Part shown: positions 31,195-41,984 of the stretch, one piece after another | Numbering within the stretch: position 1 is the first letter of the stretch | Layout: every line of letters begins with the position of its first letter | The notes under the pieces: model-generated | Database searches by the model: none | Told to the model about the DNA's origin: nothing | The model's input: only the letters and a program-made list of their open reading frames with translations | Position numbers and translations under genes: made by a program | Source of the DNA: Sperchopsis tessellata | Lineage: Eukaryota > Arthropoda > Insecta > Coleoptera > Hydrophilidae | Reading direction: 5' to 3' | Length of the DNA: 42,571 nt | NCBI GenBank assembly: GCA_033557685.1 | Contig: JAWQRN010000065.1 | Span: 1-42,571 of the forward strand

Positions 31195-31995
31195 AAAAAC
31201 ATATGGAAGTAAGAAAGAAGCAGTACTGGGCTTTTGTTGATCTAGAGAAAGCATATGACTGTGAATAAGGGTCTCCTTTGGAATGTTTTAAGAGAGTATG
31301 GAGTTCAAGAAACATTAGTGAAAGCAATTTAAGCTATTTTTTCGGGAAGTAAGGCATGTATGAGGATAAATGAAAATGAATGTTTGGAAATAAGATGTTC
31401 AAAAAGGATACGTGATAACCCTTGAGGCTTGCATGGAAATAAAGGAATTAACAGTCGTTGTTAGAAAAGTGAATGGTTTCTTAGTATATGATAGTGATGC
31501 AGTAATATTAAGTGAAAATGTTGACGAATTACAGTCTATGTAAAAAGAGTTATCACAAGCAATAGAAAAGATGAATTTTAAAGTAAATGTAACTAAAATG
31601 AAAGTTTTGGTGTTTTAGAGTGAGGCAATGAAACTGAATGTGCAATTAGAGAAAAATTAGAATACTTGAGTAAGTGGGCAAGTTTTTATACTGGTAGATG
31701 GACGGTCTTAAAAGTGATAGGATAATAAATTCATGGGTGTTGTATTGCACTGGTTTGGGCATTTAGAAATAATGAGTGAGCAAAAAGTCATAAAATAGAT
31801 ATATGTAGATGGTGTTATGAGATTCTGAATAGTACACACATAAGTATGTAAATAAAATAGAACGGCATGTATGACAAAGTGCATGAAATTAGTAAAGGCT
31901 AAAAATGTTTGCCAGTATTAGAGGGGAGTGAAGACAGCTTATTGCTAGTAGTATCCACCCCATGAGGGACTAATAAGGATGTGTAGCTATAGTTA
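31195..31995 (+). pseudogene. Non-LTR retrotransposon RT and 3' end
   Basis: The RT core is readable as AFVDLEKAYDC (31230-31262; first catalytic Asp), NKGLLWNVLREYGVQETLVK, FSGSKACMRINENE, and VYDSDAVILSENVDELQSM with the catalytic Asp-Asp box changed to Asp-Ser-Asp order (31484-31513). AIEKMNFKVNVTKMKVLVF follows. The 3' part (31740-31995) matches the minus-strand block at 15690-16083. Roughly 50 codons between the fingers and the catalytic box are missing or unreadable. It lies in sense with CTPS, and several stops make it inactive. The LINE clade is not determined. Confidence 0.75.
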
Positions 31996-33640
31996 TAGTA
32001 GTTCCTAGTATTTTTAGAGTTCACAGTGACACAAAAGGTCTTCTGCAAGATGAGAGTTGTTAAAATAATTAAGTTCCTCTAATAAAACTTACAATAGCCC
32101 TTTGTAATTAATATCAAGGAGAGTAATACTGCATTAAAAGCGGTGATAGATTAAATCCCGTCTGCAACAATTTTTTCCAGACCAATTAAATAAAATGAAT
32201 TAAAATATACTGTAGATATGAATTCATCTCAGAACTGTTACAGACTAGGGTTCTCCCCAATTGTACCAAAACATTGCATAACAGTTATGGTGACTTTTTA
32301 TCGACTGGGGACGCTAGTTGTACCAATGAATCACTCCTGTTCTGTTGGGACAAAAACACTAAAATGTATTCATTATAATAATAGTGAGGTACTATTTCAG
32401 TTTTATTATATTATTTTTGTATCGTAAACATTGGTATATCTTTGTGATTCCTGTTGAGGTCTTCAAAATAAGGTATGCATTATTTTTAAAGGCCAAAAAA
32501 TCTGCATATCTATAATTTTTATTGTATCTCTTGATGAAATGAGACTAACTTACCAAAAACTATAAGAAAGCAATATTCCTAAAACGTACCCCCAGAAATC
32601 ACTGATAAAATTCAGCATGAAACAGTTATTGTATTGGAATAATCAAAATCACCAGTATGCAACATAAGAAGTAGTCATAAAATAACAGAAAATAGAAAGA
32701 CTACTAAAACTAAATCATCTAAAATATTCATTCCAAAAATTCCTCGTTAACTTATAAATTATCTCTGCACTTTAACATTCCCATTAAGTTCAATAAATTT
32801 CATTACACCTCTTAACAAATACAGAATTATAACTGATATACTTATGTCTGCTTTACATAAGAATAAACTGTCCTTATTCCATATATTATATAGATAGACA
32901 TCACCATGAAACACCAGAACATTTTAGAAATACATGAGAACATCTCCCTCATCAACTTGTATATAAGTACAATTGCCAGATATTCACAAAACTGTTTCAT
33001 TTTTAACCTCTAAGTCATTTAGCGTATCTGTAATTCTAGTATATCGATCACACTTTAGAATTATCCTCATTCCCCTGTTTTACAATATTCACATTCTATT
33101 TATTGTACCTGTATCAAGAAAATACAATATTGTAGATCAGAAAGAGCAACATAAGCCAAGACACCTATTTCTTCGAATTTTTTTGCAATTGTACTTCGGA
33201 ACCTTCACATATTTTATTTTTGTTCACCAACCATTATCTTTTCAGTTTGAGTTCTTAAAAATATTATACAAATTTCGGTTACCAATCATTATAAAGTTAG
33301 GCACTTCCGAGCATTGGAAACCAATATTTGGTATAGGGGTTTCAATGTAAATTTAAATATAAAATTTCTTGAGTATCCTTCTGGTCTTCTTCTTATCCCG
33401 TAAATATATAATGTAACATAACACTAAACAGCTAAGGCAAAGTCTACAGATGTGAATAAAATGAAAATATGTTCAAAAAGCTAACTCATGTCTAAATATC
33501 ATTTGTTTGCTGTTTTTTTTATAAATGAGAAAGATGTTGATTTTATATTTATTGGTAACATTATACAAATGAGAAACACAATATGAAATTGATCACTTGA
33601 AAATACAATTCCCTTATGTAGTGAAAGTGTGTAGCAAATC
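31996..33640. other. CTPS intron, no firm feature
   Basis: A 125-codon + strand ORF (32973-33350) is rich in Phe, Ile and Leu and has no motif I recognise. Its codon make-up follows the local AT bias. It could be decayed sequence of the GIY-YIG element just downstream, but I cannot show that. Confidence 0.3.
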
Positions 33641-33789
33641 TCTTGTTCTTGCCGTAAAGTTTACATTGAAGAAACCAATCATAGAAAATACTCAACTAAA
33701 ATGTGCAGAGATAAAGTACTAGTTATGGACAAGTCATGTAATCAGCACTTATTAAACATCTTATCACATGTGAAAGTACAAAACTTATG
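33641..33789 (+). pseudogene. GIY-YIG endonuclease remnant (Penelope-like type)
   Basis: The frame reads SCSCRKVYIEETNHRKYSTK and then LLNILSHVKVQNL before a stop. Cys-Ser-Cys..Lys-Val-Tyr-Ile..Glu-Thr followed by a Ser/Thr and basic residues is the start of the GIY-YIG domain found at the C-terminus of Penelope-like RTs. The Gly of Tyr-Ile-Gly is Glu here. Only about 50 codons are readable. Confidence 0.4.
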
Positions 33790-35171
33790 AGCTATTACAT
33801 TATCCAACAAAATTCAGGGAATATATCCAAGTCTTTAATTACCCTAACACTATCAAACATGATGACGGCTTTTAATTACCACAAATAAGGAACAACACTA
33901 TTTCTGTTATAGAAAACTTACACTGCTAGGTGTATATTAAAGTCCAAGCGTGTTATGCTTCTATGTACTGCACTAGATAAGTATTCAAGATCGTTCCGAT
34001 TAATAACTCATCCTCTCTACACACTGATCTGTAGTAGACAACCGCACTTAAACTTGTTATTCATACAAGTTAGATCATTCGCATCAGTGGATGAAATATG
34101 AGCTCTTTTCAAAGATATATTTCTGCTCAGAAATAGATTTCCTAAATTTACTATAGATATTTCCATTGATATAAAGACCACAATATCTGTTGTACACATT
34201 CTTGTAATGTTTGCAGGCTATTGTTTAAATAGAAAAAAATTATGAATATTTCGTAACTCCAATACTTAAAAAATACTGAAAAAAAGTTTTAATACTAGAG
34301 CCAAAATCACAGCACATCATCAAATATCTAAAAATTAAGCTTTACAATCCCACACATTTTTTTAATGAAATGGCACACCTTGTAGAGACTGATTGTAAAA
34401 GGCTTTGCCTGCATTCCACATGAGTTTGTGATCTTTCATCACTCTACTCTTCTGGCAGTCATGAGAGTTTTTTTATTTGTTGGTCAAGTATATTGCTGAG
34501 TGAGTTAATCATGGTTTAACAATCAATTTCTGCTTCTTTATAATTTTTATAAGTTCTTACATTTGAATCCCATAGTCCTGAATGTTAAACAATCTGTTTT
34601 CAAGCTTGCCTTGTGTGCATGTAATTGCACTTTTTCTTTAATAAGTTCATCAAGACAGTTTTCTTCTTTTCAATTCCTTGGTGGAAATAATAGTTATCTT
34701 AGATTCCCAAATACTCCCTCACCACCACGAAGGTCTTCTTCTCCAAACAATTTCCATGATAGATTGTGAAGCAATATACATAGATGTAGTTATGTCCTTT
34801 AAGTAGACAACAGGTGAATTTTAAATTGCGCCTTTTTGATATTTTGATCCACTTAAAATTAGATTCAGTACCCGAGCCGTGCTCTCTTCACTGTCGCCAA
34901 CTTTAAGGCTATGTCAAACTAAAACTTATGATTCAAAAACCACCTAAATTTTTTTTAAATTTTGTTCTTATTACTTATATATATTACAATTTTCTTGTGT
35001 CACATGAACTAATCATCATCTATCTAGTCTAGTTTGTCTTAGTTCCTAAACTATCGTAATTTTGTTTATGATTTTATTAGAACTCTCCTTTCTGCAATCT
35101 CGAGGTGAGTTCTCAAATTAAGAAATCTCAGTATAATAATGTTGTTTTTCTATAATTTGTAATGATTTTAG
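33790..35171. other. CTPS intron, nothing recognised
   Basis: AT-rich. ORFs of 60-68 codons at 34017-34199 and 34563-34769 carry no motif. It ends in the acceptor TGATTTTAG at 35171. Confidence 0.4.
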
Positions 35172-35336
35172 CCAAGATCTACTGGAGAACATAAAACAAA
35201 ACCTACACAGAATTCTGTGAGAGAGCTACGGGGATTAGGATTGTCACCTGATTTCATTGTGTGTAGATCAGAGAAACCAATTGGGCAAAGTGTTAAGGAA
35301 AAAATTTCAAATTTTTGCCATGTCGCTCCTCAACAG
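35172..35336 (+). CDS. CTPS: CTP synthase, coding exon c
   Basis: A 165-bp exon of exactly 55 codons, phase 0 at both ends. It reads PRSTGEHKTKPTQNSVRELR, GLGLSPDFIVCRSEKPIGQS and VKEKISNFCHVAPQQ, about residues 186-240 of animal CTPS. TKPTQNSVRELR is the conserved segment that contacts the UTP phosphates and also serves CTP feedback inhibition, so the key Lys and Arg residues are present. The acceptor is TTTTAG at 35171 and the donor GTATGT at 35337. No stops or frameshifts. Confidence 0.95.
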
Positions 35337-36478
35337 GTATGTAAATTGAATCAATAGGTACTGTAAGTTATTTCACTATTTTTTCTTATTTTACTCTCAC
35401 TTTGGGTAATACATGTGGAATAAAAACATTGTTTTATAAATTGTATGCAGCTTAATTTAAATTCAACTATTTAAACTTCCTATTAAAAGGCTAGTACCAG
35501 TTTTATTACATAAGAGATCTAGAAGCTTCATTATCTTTAATTTTCTTATTGGTTGCTCTGTGTATCTCTTATTCTGTATATTATGTGTTTTATAGTTTTC
35601 TTATTGATTTGTAGTTGCTGATTGCTTTCTCAACCAAGTGTCCAAAACCAAATAACAATTAACTATCATAATTTAAAACATGTACACTTTGATGCAACAG
35701 GTCATGCTCGATTTACGCGCATTTGGTTTATGTGCTTTCAGTTTAATGTAGTTCGTAAATCAAAAGTAATATTTTTTATCTACAGACCTAATTTTGTTTG
35801 TCTTGAAGTTCAGAGTGAGTAGTGAGAACATATCTAAACTTATTGGTTGGTTGGTTGGACTTTAGACGCATCATCGCGTTGCGATATTAGCTTCACTATA
35901 AACTTATTGCATGAGAACAATCTAGATCATCAGAGATGTTTCAATGCTATGAGAGAGGCAATGCGTAAATACAGTACAGCTTGCAATCGTGCTAAATATC
36001 GGTTTCCAAGGATATACGAAGTTATTAAACCGCGAACATTTTTAAATTAGTTTATCTTTTGCATAAACAAATGGCATGTCAAGTTTACTTTACATGAAAA
36101 GTCTGATATTGTTTGTGTATTATTATAATACAATTTTTATTGAATACTCTACAATTATTACTAAATTTTGCTATGAATATCTCTAACATATGTTACATCT
36201 CCTGTTTTCATAAAAAGGCTTCTAACCTAATATGGTACAATAATACAAAGACAATAAGCGTTCTTTTTCTAGACAATGATGGCATATATATAATATATAA
36301 ATTGTACTAAACAAACACATTTACGATTACGTTTAAAGTAAATACAACATATTTGCAGTTTATAATAATTATTCTCTTAGTTCTGTAAGTCAAAATGAAA
36401 TATCTGTTTTTTTTTGTTTTAGTTTTAATTAATTATACTTAAATTACAATTATCTTTAAATTTAGTCCAGGTCTTTTT
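35337..36478. other. CTPS intron, one GC-richer patch
   Basis: The stretch 35845-36010 is richer in G and C (for example GACGCATCATCGCGTTGCG) than its flanks and may be an old insertion. A 67-codon ORF there has no motif. The rest is featureless. Confidence 0.35.
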
Positions 36479-36730
36479 CACGAGCCAAACAAATTCAAGC
36501 GTAGAGTTTCATTTCTTACATAATCACTAAATAGGTTCAGGTTAGAGCTCAAACAACAGTCACCTCCGAAAGAAACCTAAAAACTGAAGTGGTAGTTTCA
36601 TGAGCCGAACAATTTCAAGCGGCATATACTTTACAGAGTTTCACTTATCACATAATCACTAAATAGGTTCAGGTTACTACTCAAGAGACAGTTATCCGTG
36701 AAAAAAACCTAAGAACTAATTTGTTAGTTT
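36479..36730. repeat. Two-copy tandem repeat, ~120-130 bp period
   Basis: Copies at about 36479-36597 and 36598-36730 share TCA-GAGCC-AACAA-TTCAAGCG, CATAATCACTAAATAGGTTC and AGGTTA--CTCAA, and end AAACCTAA-AACT. The second copy carries a roughly 13-bp insertion (CATATACTTTACA) near its start. Confidence 0.8.
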
Positions 36731-37625
36731 ATTATATTCAAGACTACTAATACTGCAGAAAGATGTGACAAAAAATTTCATCTACTGAAGCAAAAACGTA
36801 AACTTGTGCAAAACATTGTTCTGAAAATCGAAAAATTCTGTTCTCATTATAAAACAAAAATGTTTCAAAGCAAAATATTAAAGATAATAGTGTCCCACGT
36901 GTGACTACTTTTCCATATATTCATTTTATTTTACGATTATGATGTAAAGCATTTTTATATGTAAGGTAAAATATCGATCTACTAGCACCATTTTTTGTTG
37001 CTTAAAATTCTGTGAATGCCACCTTAAATGGCTGAATTTACTCGGAATGTCCATGGAACCATTTAACTGCTAGACATAGACATATTTATTTCATTTTGGT
37101 TTCTGAAAAATATGTTGCTGAAGTTCCAGACATTACATTATATCACATTTTAATGAAGGAATTACCATGAATTCCAATTGCAAGGTAGTTAAAATTAACA
37201 AATTAATTACTTAAAAGGAGAGATGAAGATGAAAAAAGAATAGTATTTTTTCAGTTCTATCACACAATTTCTGATGAAAACTTCCACTTCAGCAGAGGTG
37301 TCAACATCTGGTGATTCCAGAGAACTTTGTACCTCATTTCTTATTTTTGTAATCTATATTTTATAATGTTATTAACTGTTTAGTTTCTGTTATTTATATT
37401 AAAATTTTTTTGGTATTTTATTTTTTATCATAAAAAATATATTTGTAAAATATATCCTAAATATTATTTATTAAATCAAGCATGACCTGTATTTGGTCTA
37501 TCTTTCCCTTCTGTATTAAATACCAATTGACTGCAACTTACTTTTATATTCAATGTAATTAATATTTCATCATCTTTCTAGTATCCTGTACAGTAGCATT
37601 AATACATAAACACTATAATTTCTAG
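36731..37625. other. CTPS intron end, nothing recognised
   Basis: AT-rich, ending with the acceptor AATTTCTAG at 37625. Confidence 0.4.
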
Positions 37626-38005
37626 GTTATTTGCATTCCTGACCTTTCATCAATCTATCAAGTACCTGTATTCATGGAATCCCATGGTGTTGTAGAGTAC
37701 TTAAATGAAAGACTACAGTTGGGAATTTGTCCTATGCCACCTGCACGTAAATTCATGAAACAATGGATTGATTTAGCTGATCGTATAGACAATTTGAGAC
37801 ATGATGTGAACATAGCATTAGTAGGCAAATACACAAGATTAGAGGACTCTTACACATCCGTAACTAAAGCCCTCCAACATGCTGCAAATTCTGTAGGATT
37901 TAGTGTAAATGTCAAATTTATTGAAGCATCAAATTTAGAAAAAGAAATGTTAAATGATGAACCTACTGCGTATCATGAAGCATGGCATGAATTGTGTAAA
38001 AGCGA
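37626..38005 (+). CDS. CTPS: CTP synthase, coding exon d (last visible)
   Basis: A 380-bp exon, phase 0 at its start and phase 2 at its end (GA carried to the next exon). It reads VICIPDLSSIYQVPVFMES, GVVEYLNERLQLGI, the linker PPARKFMKQWIDLADRIDNL, and then the start of the glutaminase half, VNIALVGKYTRLEDSYTSVT and KALQHAANSVGFSVNVKFIE, ending YHEAWHELCKS. This corresponds to about residues 241-366. The glutaminase nucleophile Cys and its His/Glu partners, and the Gly-Gly-Phe-Gly oxyanion strand, would be in later exons that I cannot find before the right edge. The donor is GTAAGT at 38006. The ORF appears to start at 37674 only because an ATG lies there; the real exon begins at 37626. Confidence 0.95.
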
Positions 38006-38956
38006 GTAAGTAATTTAAGAATAATTTATGTTTTTTGCTATATCAAACAAATATATAATATATATATCAAAATTGATTTTCTAGTGTAAATTATTAAGCA
38101 ACATTTCGTTTTGCTTTACATTGTACATCTAAAATTGTAATGTTTACTTTATTCATTACAGACCAAACTATCAATAAAATCAAATTTCAAATTCAACATT
38201 AATCCACAAAATAAACCTAAATCTTATACCACAACAAACAAAATTATTTTTATACAAAATTAAATTCCATAGTAGACATAACTGAAATAATTTAGTTTAT
38301 CAATTAACATGTTCAAAAAAGCATAAAACTAAGATTCAGAATTAACGGCCATAAGTTGGATAACTATCTAAAACCTCAAAGCACTGCACTAGTACTACAC
38401 ATTCATACATCACATAGACTACAGATGTATGACAAGTAGTCTACTATATTATTAATGTTATAGACAAGAAGAAAAGAAACTCCCAAACTATGGAATATTT
38501 TTGTATAATATAAAATTAAAGCAATGGGGACCTAAAATTTAATCAGTTCGCGAATAAAAGTGTAAGGAATAAGCTAATGTTCATTGTCAAAGTAATTTAT
38601 TATGTACACCTCTCATTTTCGCAAATTTTCAAATAACATTTTAAAATAAATTAAATGGTTTCGTAAATCATATTATTTATGGAACCATATTAATTATATT
38701 ATCACATGTAAATATTATAATTCGAGAGTTGTGAGAAGTATATTATCTACGATTGGAAAAAGTTATGCACAAGCCATGTAGCGATGGGTGTGTAATTCCA
38801 CCTGTAATTGCTTTACAACACGAATAATGTATTATAATACTTCTATGACCACACACTTACTATATTTGATAGAACATTTTATTCTGCTTACGTGTTTTTG
38901 TGCTTGATAAATGTCACGTTAATTATTTTGATAGAAAAACCAAGACAATTGTCATT
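38006..38956. other. CTPS intron, nothing recognised
   Basis: AT-rich, with no coding or repeat signal up to the TTAA that opens the piggyBac-like element. Confidence 0.45.
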
Positions 38957-40921
38957 TTAACCCTTTTACTTCTAATGGGTCATATATTCTAAAATTAAAA
39001 AAAATTCTGGTGGGAAGAATTCTTATATATTAAACGAGCAATCGAGGATCTCTGATAACAACTTCCCATGTAAATTCCCTCCAATTAACATTCTGTGCGT
39101 TTATAGGAGTGAAGTAGAGCATGTGAGTATGTGTGAATTGACATTTAATGCCGTGTAATTCGCTTTTATAATGGACAAGTAAGTAAATAATAATAATTAA
39201 GTTTTAATATACTTTTGCAAGTCTATTGCAATTGTTTTTTTGCAAAAGATATTAATATTGGACAAATGTGTCCCACCACTCTCGTGAATTATATCTCTCA
39301 TTAATTTAAAAAGAAAAAAATTAACTGAAAGTGAGTTGCAGCACTTTACCGAGAATTTGTGGGTTGTCTGAAGTGAAGAACCATTTCAAGGTAGCGGTTC
39401 AGAATACAACCCATCTGCATTAGAAACCTCTGAGCCAGAAAGGGAAGAGGAACAAGAAAGCAGTGATTCAGGTAATAATTTACATGAAAGAAATTATGTC
39501 TGAAAACAATGTTTAAAAACACAGCACCTTTCTTAAATTAAGTGTGAAACTCCTAGCAGCAATGTTACTGCTCGAAGAAATCTACTTATTGATGACACTC
39601 AAAGTGTTGCTGTGATACCAGTAAATCGCTCTTGTAGTGAAATGGATATTTTTTAAAATGTTTCCAAAAAGTGAGCGTATAAATATTTATCTTAGGTTGT
39701 TTGCTTGTGAACTGTTACAACCAAGTTCCTAGTATGCAGTTGCACTGGTCAACCAACAAATCACTGGGAAAATAAGCTTTAAAGTCAGCTTTTCAAGAGA
39801 TTGATTTATGTTTTTTTTTTTTACAGTTTTTACGAAGCTATATTTTAATAATTCTGCAAAACTGGCATGTATCAGTAAGACATACTATATTGACTAAGTA
39901 ATATCAACTAAAAAAAAAAAACATTTATGGATGAATGTTCTGAGAGTACTGAGAGTAAGGCAAAATTTAAAGGCAAATCTCATCTAAAACAGTACTTACC
40001 TGAAAAGCTTATCTCAAAAGGGAAATAAAAATATAACAAAGATGTGACTCATTGGTCAGTTATGTTTATGGCTTTAATAATTATGCCGGAAAAGAAACTG
40101 AGTGAACTAAAGGGACAGCGGGAGATAAAGTAGTGGTGAAGCTGTACCAAACCATCCGAAACCTTAATGTTTATTTATGCTTTGACTGATTTTTTACATG
40201 GGCTAATCTTATGAATAATTTGCTATATCCTGTCATAGGTATATGTATTAGCAACAGAAAATAGTTGGCCTAGATCAGTAAAAAACTCAAAGAACAAGGT
40301 GATGTGGAAATCCATAGTAGCAATACTGGTTTTGGTAGCCTTCAAGTGGAAGGACACTAAGTTGGTATTGGTCAGATCGAAAGGAAAAATAAAGACAGTT
40401 CAAAAAGTAGCGTTTCGTGTTCTGATGCAGTTTTGTTTTACAACAAATATATGGGCGAAGTGGATCTGGTAGATCAGCTATCAAGCTTATATAAGATTCT
40501 ATAAGTTGTTATTAACAAGTGTTTTCAATGCCTGGTTATTTTATCAGGAAATCCACTATAAAAAGCTGCCACGAAAGGAAAGGAGAAAAGTGAATCAAGA
40601 TTTATGTTGCCAGTGTAATGTTGCATTATGTACGGACTGTTTTACAGCATTTCATAGATAACGCTTGTTTTTTCCATAATAACAAATATTTTTAAATATG
40701 TTCACCACTTGATTTGTGTTTTTGTTCTTCATATATCTAGAGGGACATATATATCCTATTAACAAACCTGTGGGGGACATATTTCTGCCATTATCATATC
40801 TAAAATAATAAATTTCTAAAATTCCAAAATCAACTAACCAGTTACTAACAATACCTTAAGAACAATTAATGCGAAAAAAGTTAGATTTGTAAAAATAAAA
40901 AAGTCTGGGTGAAAGGATTAA
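38957..40921 (+). mobile_element. piggyBac-like element with TTAA target duplication
   Basis: TTAA occurs at 38957-38960 and again at 40918-40921. Inside, the left end begins CCCTTTTAC and the right end, read inward on the other strand, begins TCCTTTCAC. These match at most positions and fit the TTAA/CCC-type ends of piggyBac. Subterminal GGGTCATATAT-like and GGGACATATATAT-like motifs occur near both ends. The span between the TTAA sites is 1,957 bp and holds a broken piggyBac-type transposase in + orientation. Ends this well preserved allow family comparison. Confidence 0.7.
39330..40660 (+). pseudogene. piggyBac-like transposase, broken
   Basis: The acidic N-terminus reads KLTESELQHFTENLWVV, a stop, SEEPFQGSGSEYNPSALE and EPEREEEQESSDSG (39330-39475). 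Scattered pieces follow, then near the C-terminus NKYMGEVDLVDQLSSLY at 40442-40490, the block that carries the last catalytic Asp of piggyBac transposases. It ends with a Cys-rich tail CCQCNVALCTDCFTAFH (about 40608-40660), as in domesticated and insect relatives. Much of the central DDD domain (39,480-40,250) is not readable, and there are many stops. An ATG at 39173 followed at once by GTAAGT may be the remains of a first exon. It cannot make a working transposase. Confidence 0.7.
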
Positions 40922-40949
40922 ACAGGAATTGTACTACTAACTTAATATG

Positions 40950-41615
40950 TATACAGCGTGAGAAAAAAGTATTGCAACATGGCTATTTTTTTATTATTAT
41001 TGAATTTAGAACAAAATGTTTCAGATAAAATTTGCTTGGTAGAAAAGGTGCTTCATATTTTTATGATCTCGAATTTCTCTTACGTCATTCTGCGCATGCG
41101 TAATACATTTTTAAAGAAAAAGTATTGGTATTTAAATAATACTAATCAGTTTTATGAAAAAATAAACGTTTATTTGATAAGTATATGGTACAAAACGTTC
41201 CCCATTAGCTATTAAACAATGACTTAATCTATCTTGAAAATTTTTTGTGTTTCTTCCATCCAGTGGGGGTTGATGTGTGAACTTTATCGCAGAAAATGAT
41301 TCTGTTAGCAAATGTTATTCATCTCACCACCATTTATTCACAAAGTTGTGACATATTGGAATTATCTTCATTAAGTTCCTGTAGTAGATCGACTTTATGG
41401 GGATGAAAGTGTTCACTTTTTAATACATCTCTAATAAACTTTTGATCGATGTTATAGTTTAAAGCAATTTGTTTTGTTGATACTTGCGGATTTTCCTTAA
41501 TTGATACTCCCTCTATTCTGAGAATTTTGTATAGACGACTTACATCAAACCGTGTTATTGGAGTACTCTTAGGGTAATTTTCATTATAAACCATACACAT
41601 ATACATATATACCAT
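40950..41615 (-). pseudogene. Mariner-like transposase deletion derivative
   Basis: The minus-strand frame 41615-41334 reads RIEGVSIKENPQVSTKQIAL, then FIRDVLKSEHFHPHKVDLLQ and ELNEDNSN, the helix-turn-helix N-terminal region of insect mariner-like transposases. Only about 90 bases further the sequence reads PPLDGRNTKNFQDRLSHCL and IANGERF, the usual C-terminus. The catalytic core is therefore deleted. One end of the element is visible as TATACAGCGTGAGAAAAAAG at 40950-40969. The opposite terminal repeat was not found near 41620-41900. It sits about 30 bp from the piggyBac-like right end. Confidence 0.7.
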
Positions 41616-41984
41616 TCAGTGTTGTTTGAAAATTGTGACCATTTTAATGTATTATTAGTGTTTTAATACTGTTTTGTACATCGTGTTTCTTGTTGTTGAA
41701 GAAGTTTTTTCCTCACCTCCTGTATTTGGAGTTGTTTTCCTTCATTGTCTCACTACAGGTATGTTGTCTAATTATTAATTAATTTAATTATTCATTCATT
41801 GATTGTTTTTCCTCTCTTTTTTTGTAGACCTGTGAAAAAGGACAGTGTTCAAATATCCTAAACGTCAGTAATGTTGAAAGAGGCATAAAAATTAAAGGAT
41901 TACTTACATCAAATTCTATTGTTTTTTTTGCACAGACTACTAAAAAAAAAAATATTAAAAATAAAAAAGTTTAAAACTTTTCCT
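41616..41984. other. AT-rich stretch, nothing recognised
   Basis: No feature was seen between the mariner-like remnant and the Penelope-like 3' end. Confidence 0.4.

Noticed and set aside
32973..33350. 125-codon + strand ORF, Phe/Ile/Leu-rich
   Set aside because: No motif, composition follows AT bias, and it lies in a CTPS intron beside decayed retroelement sequence.
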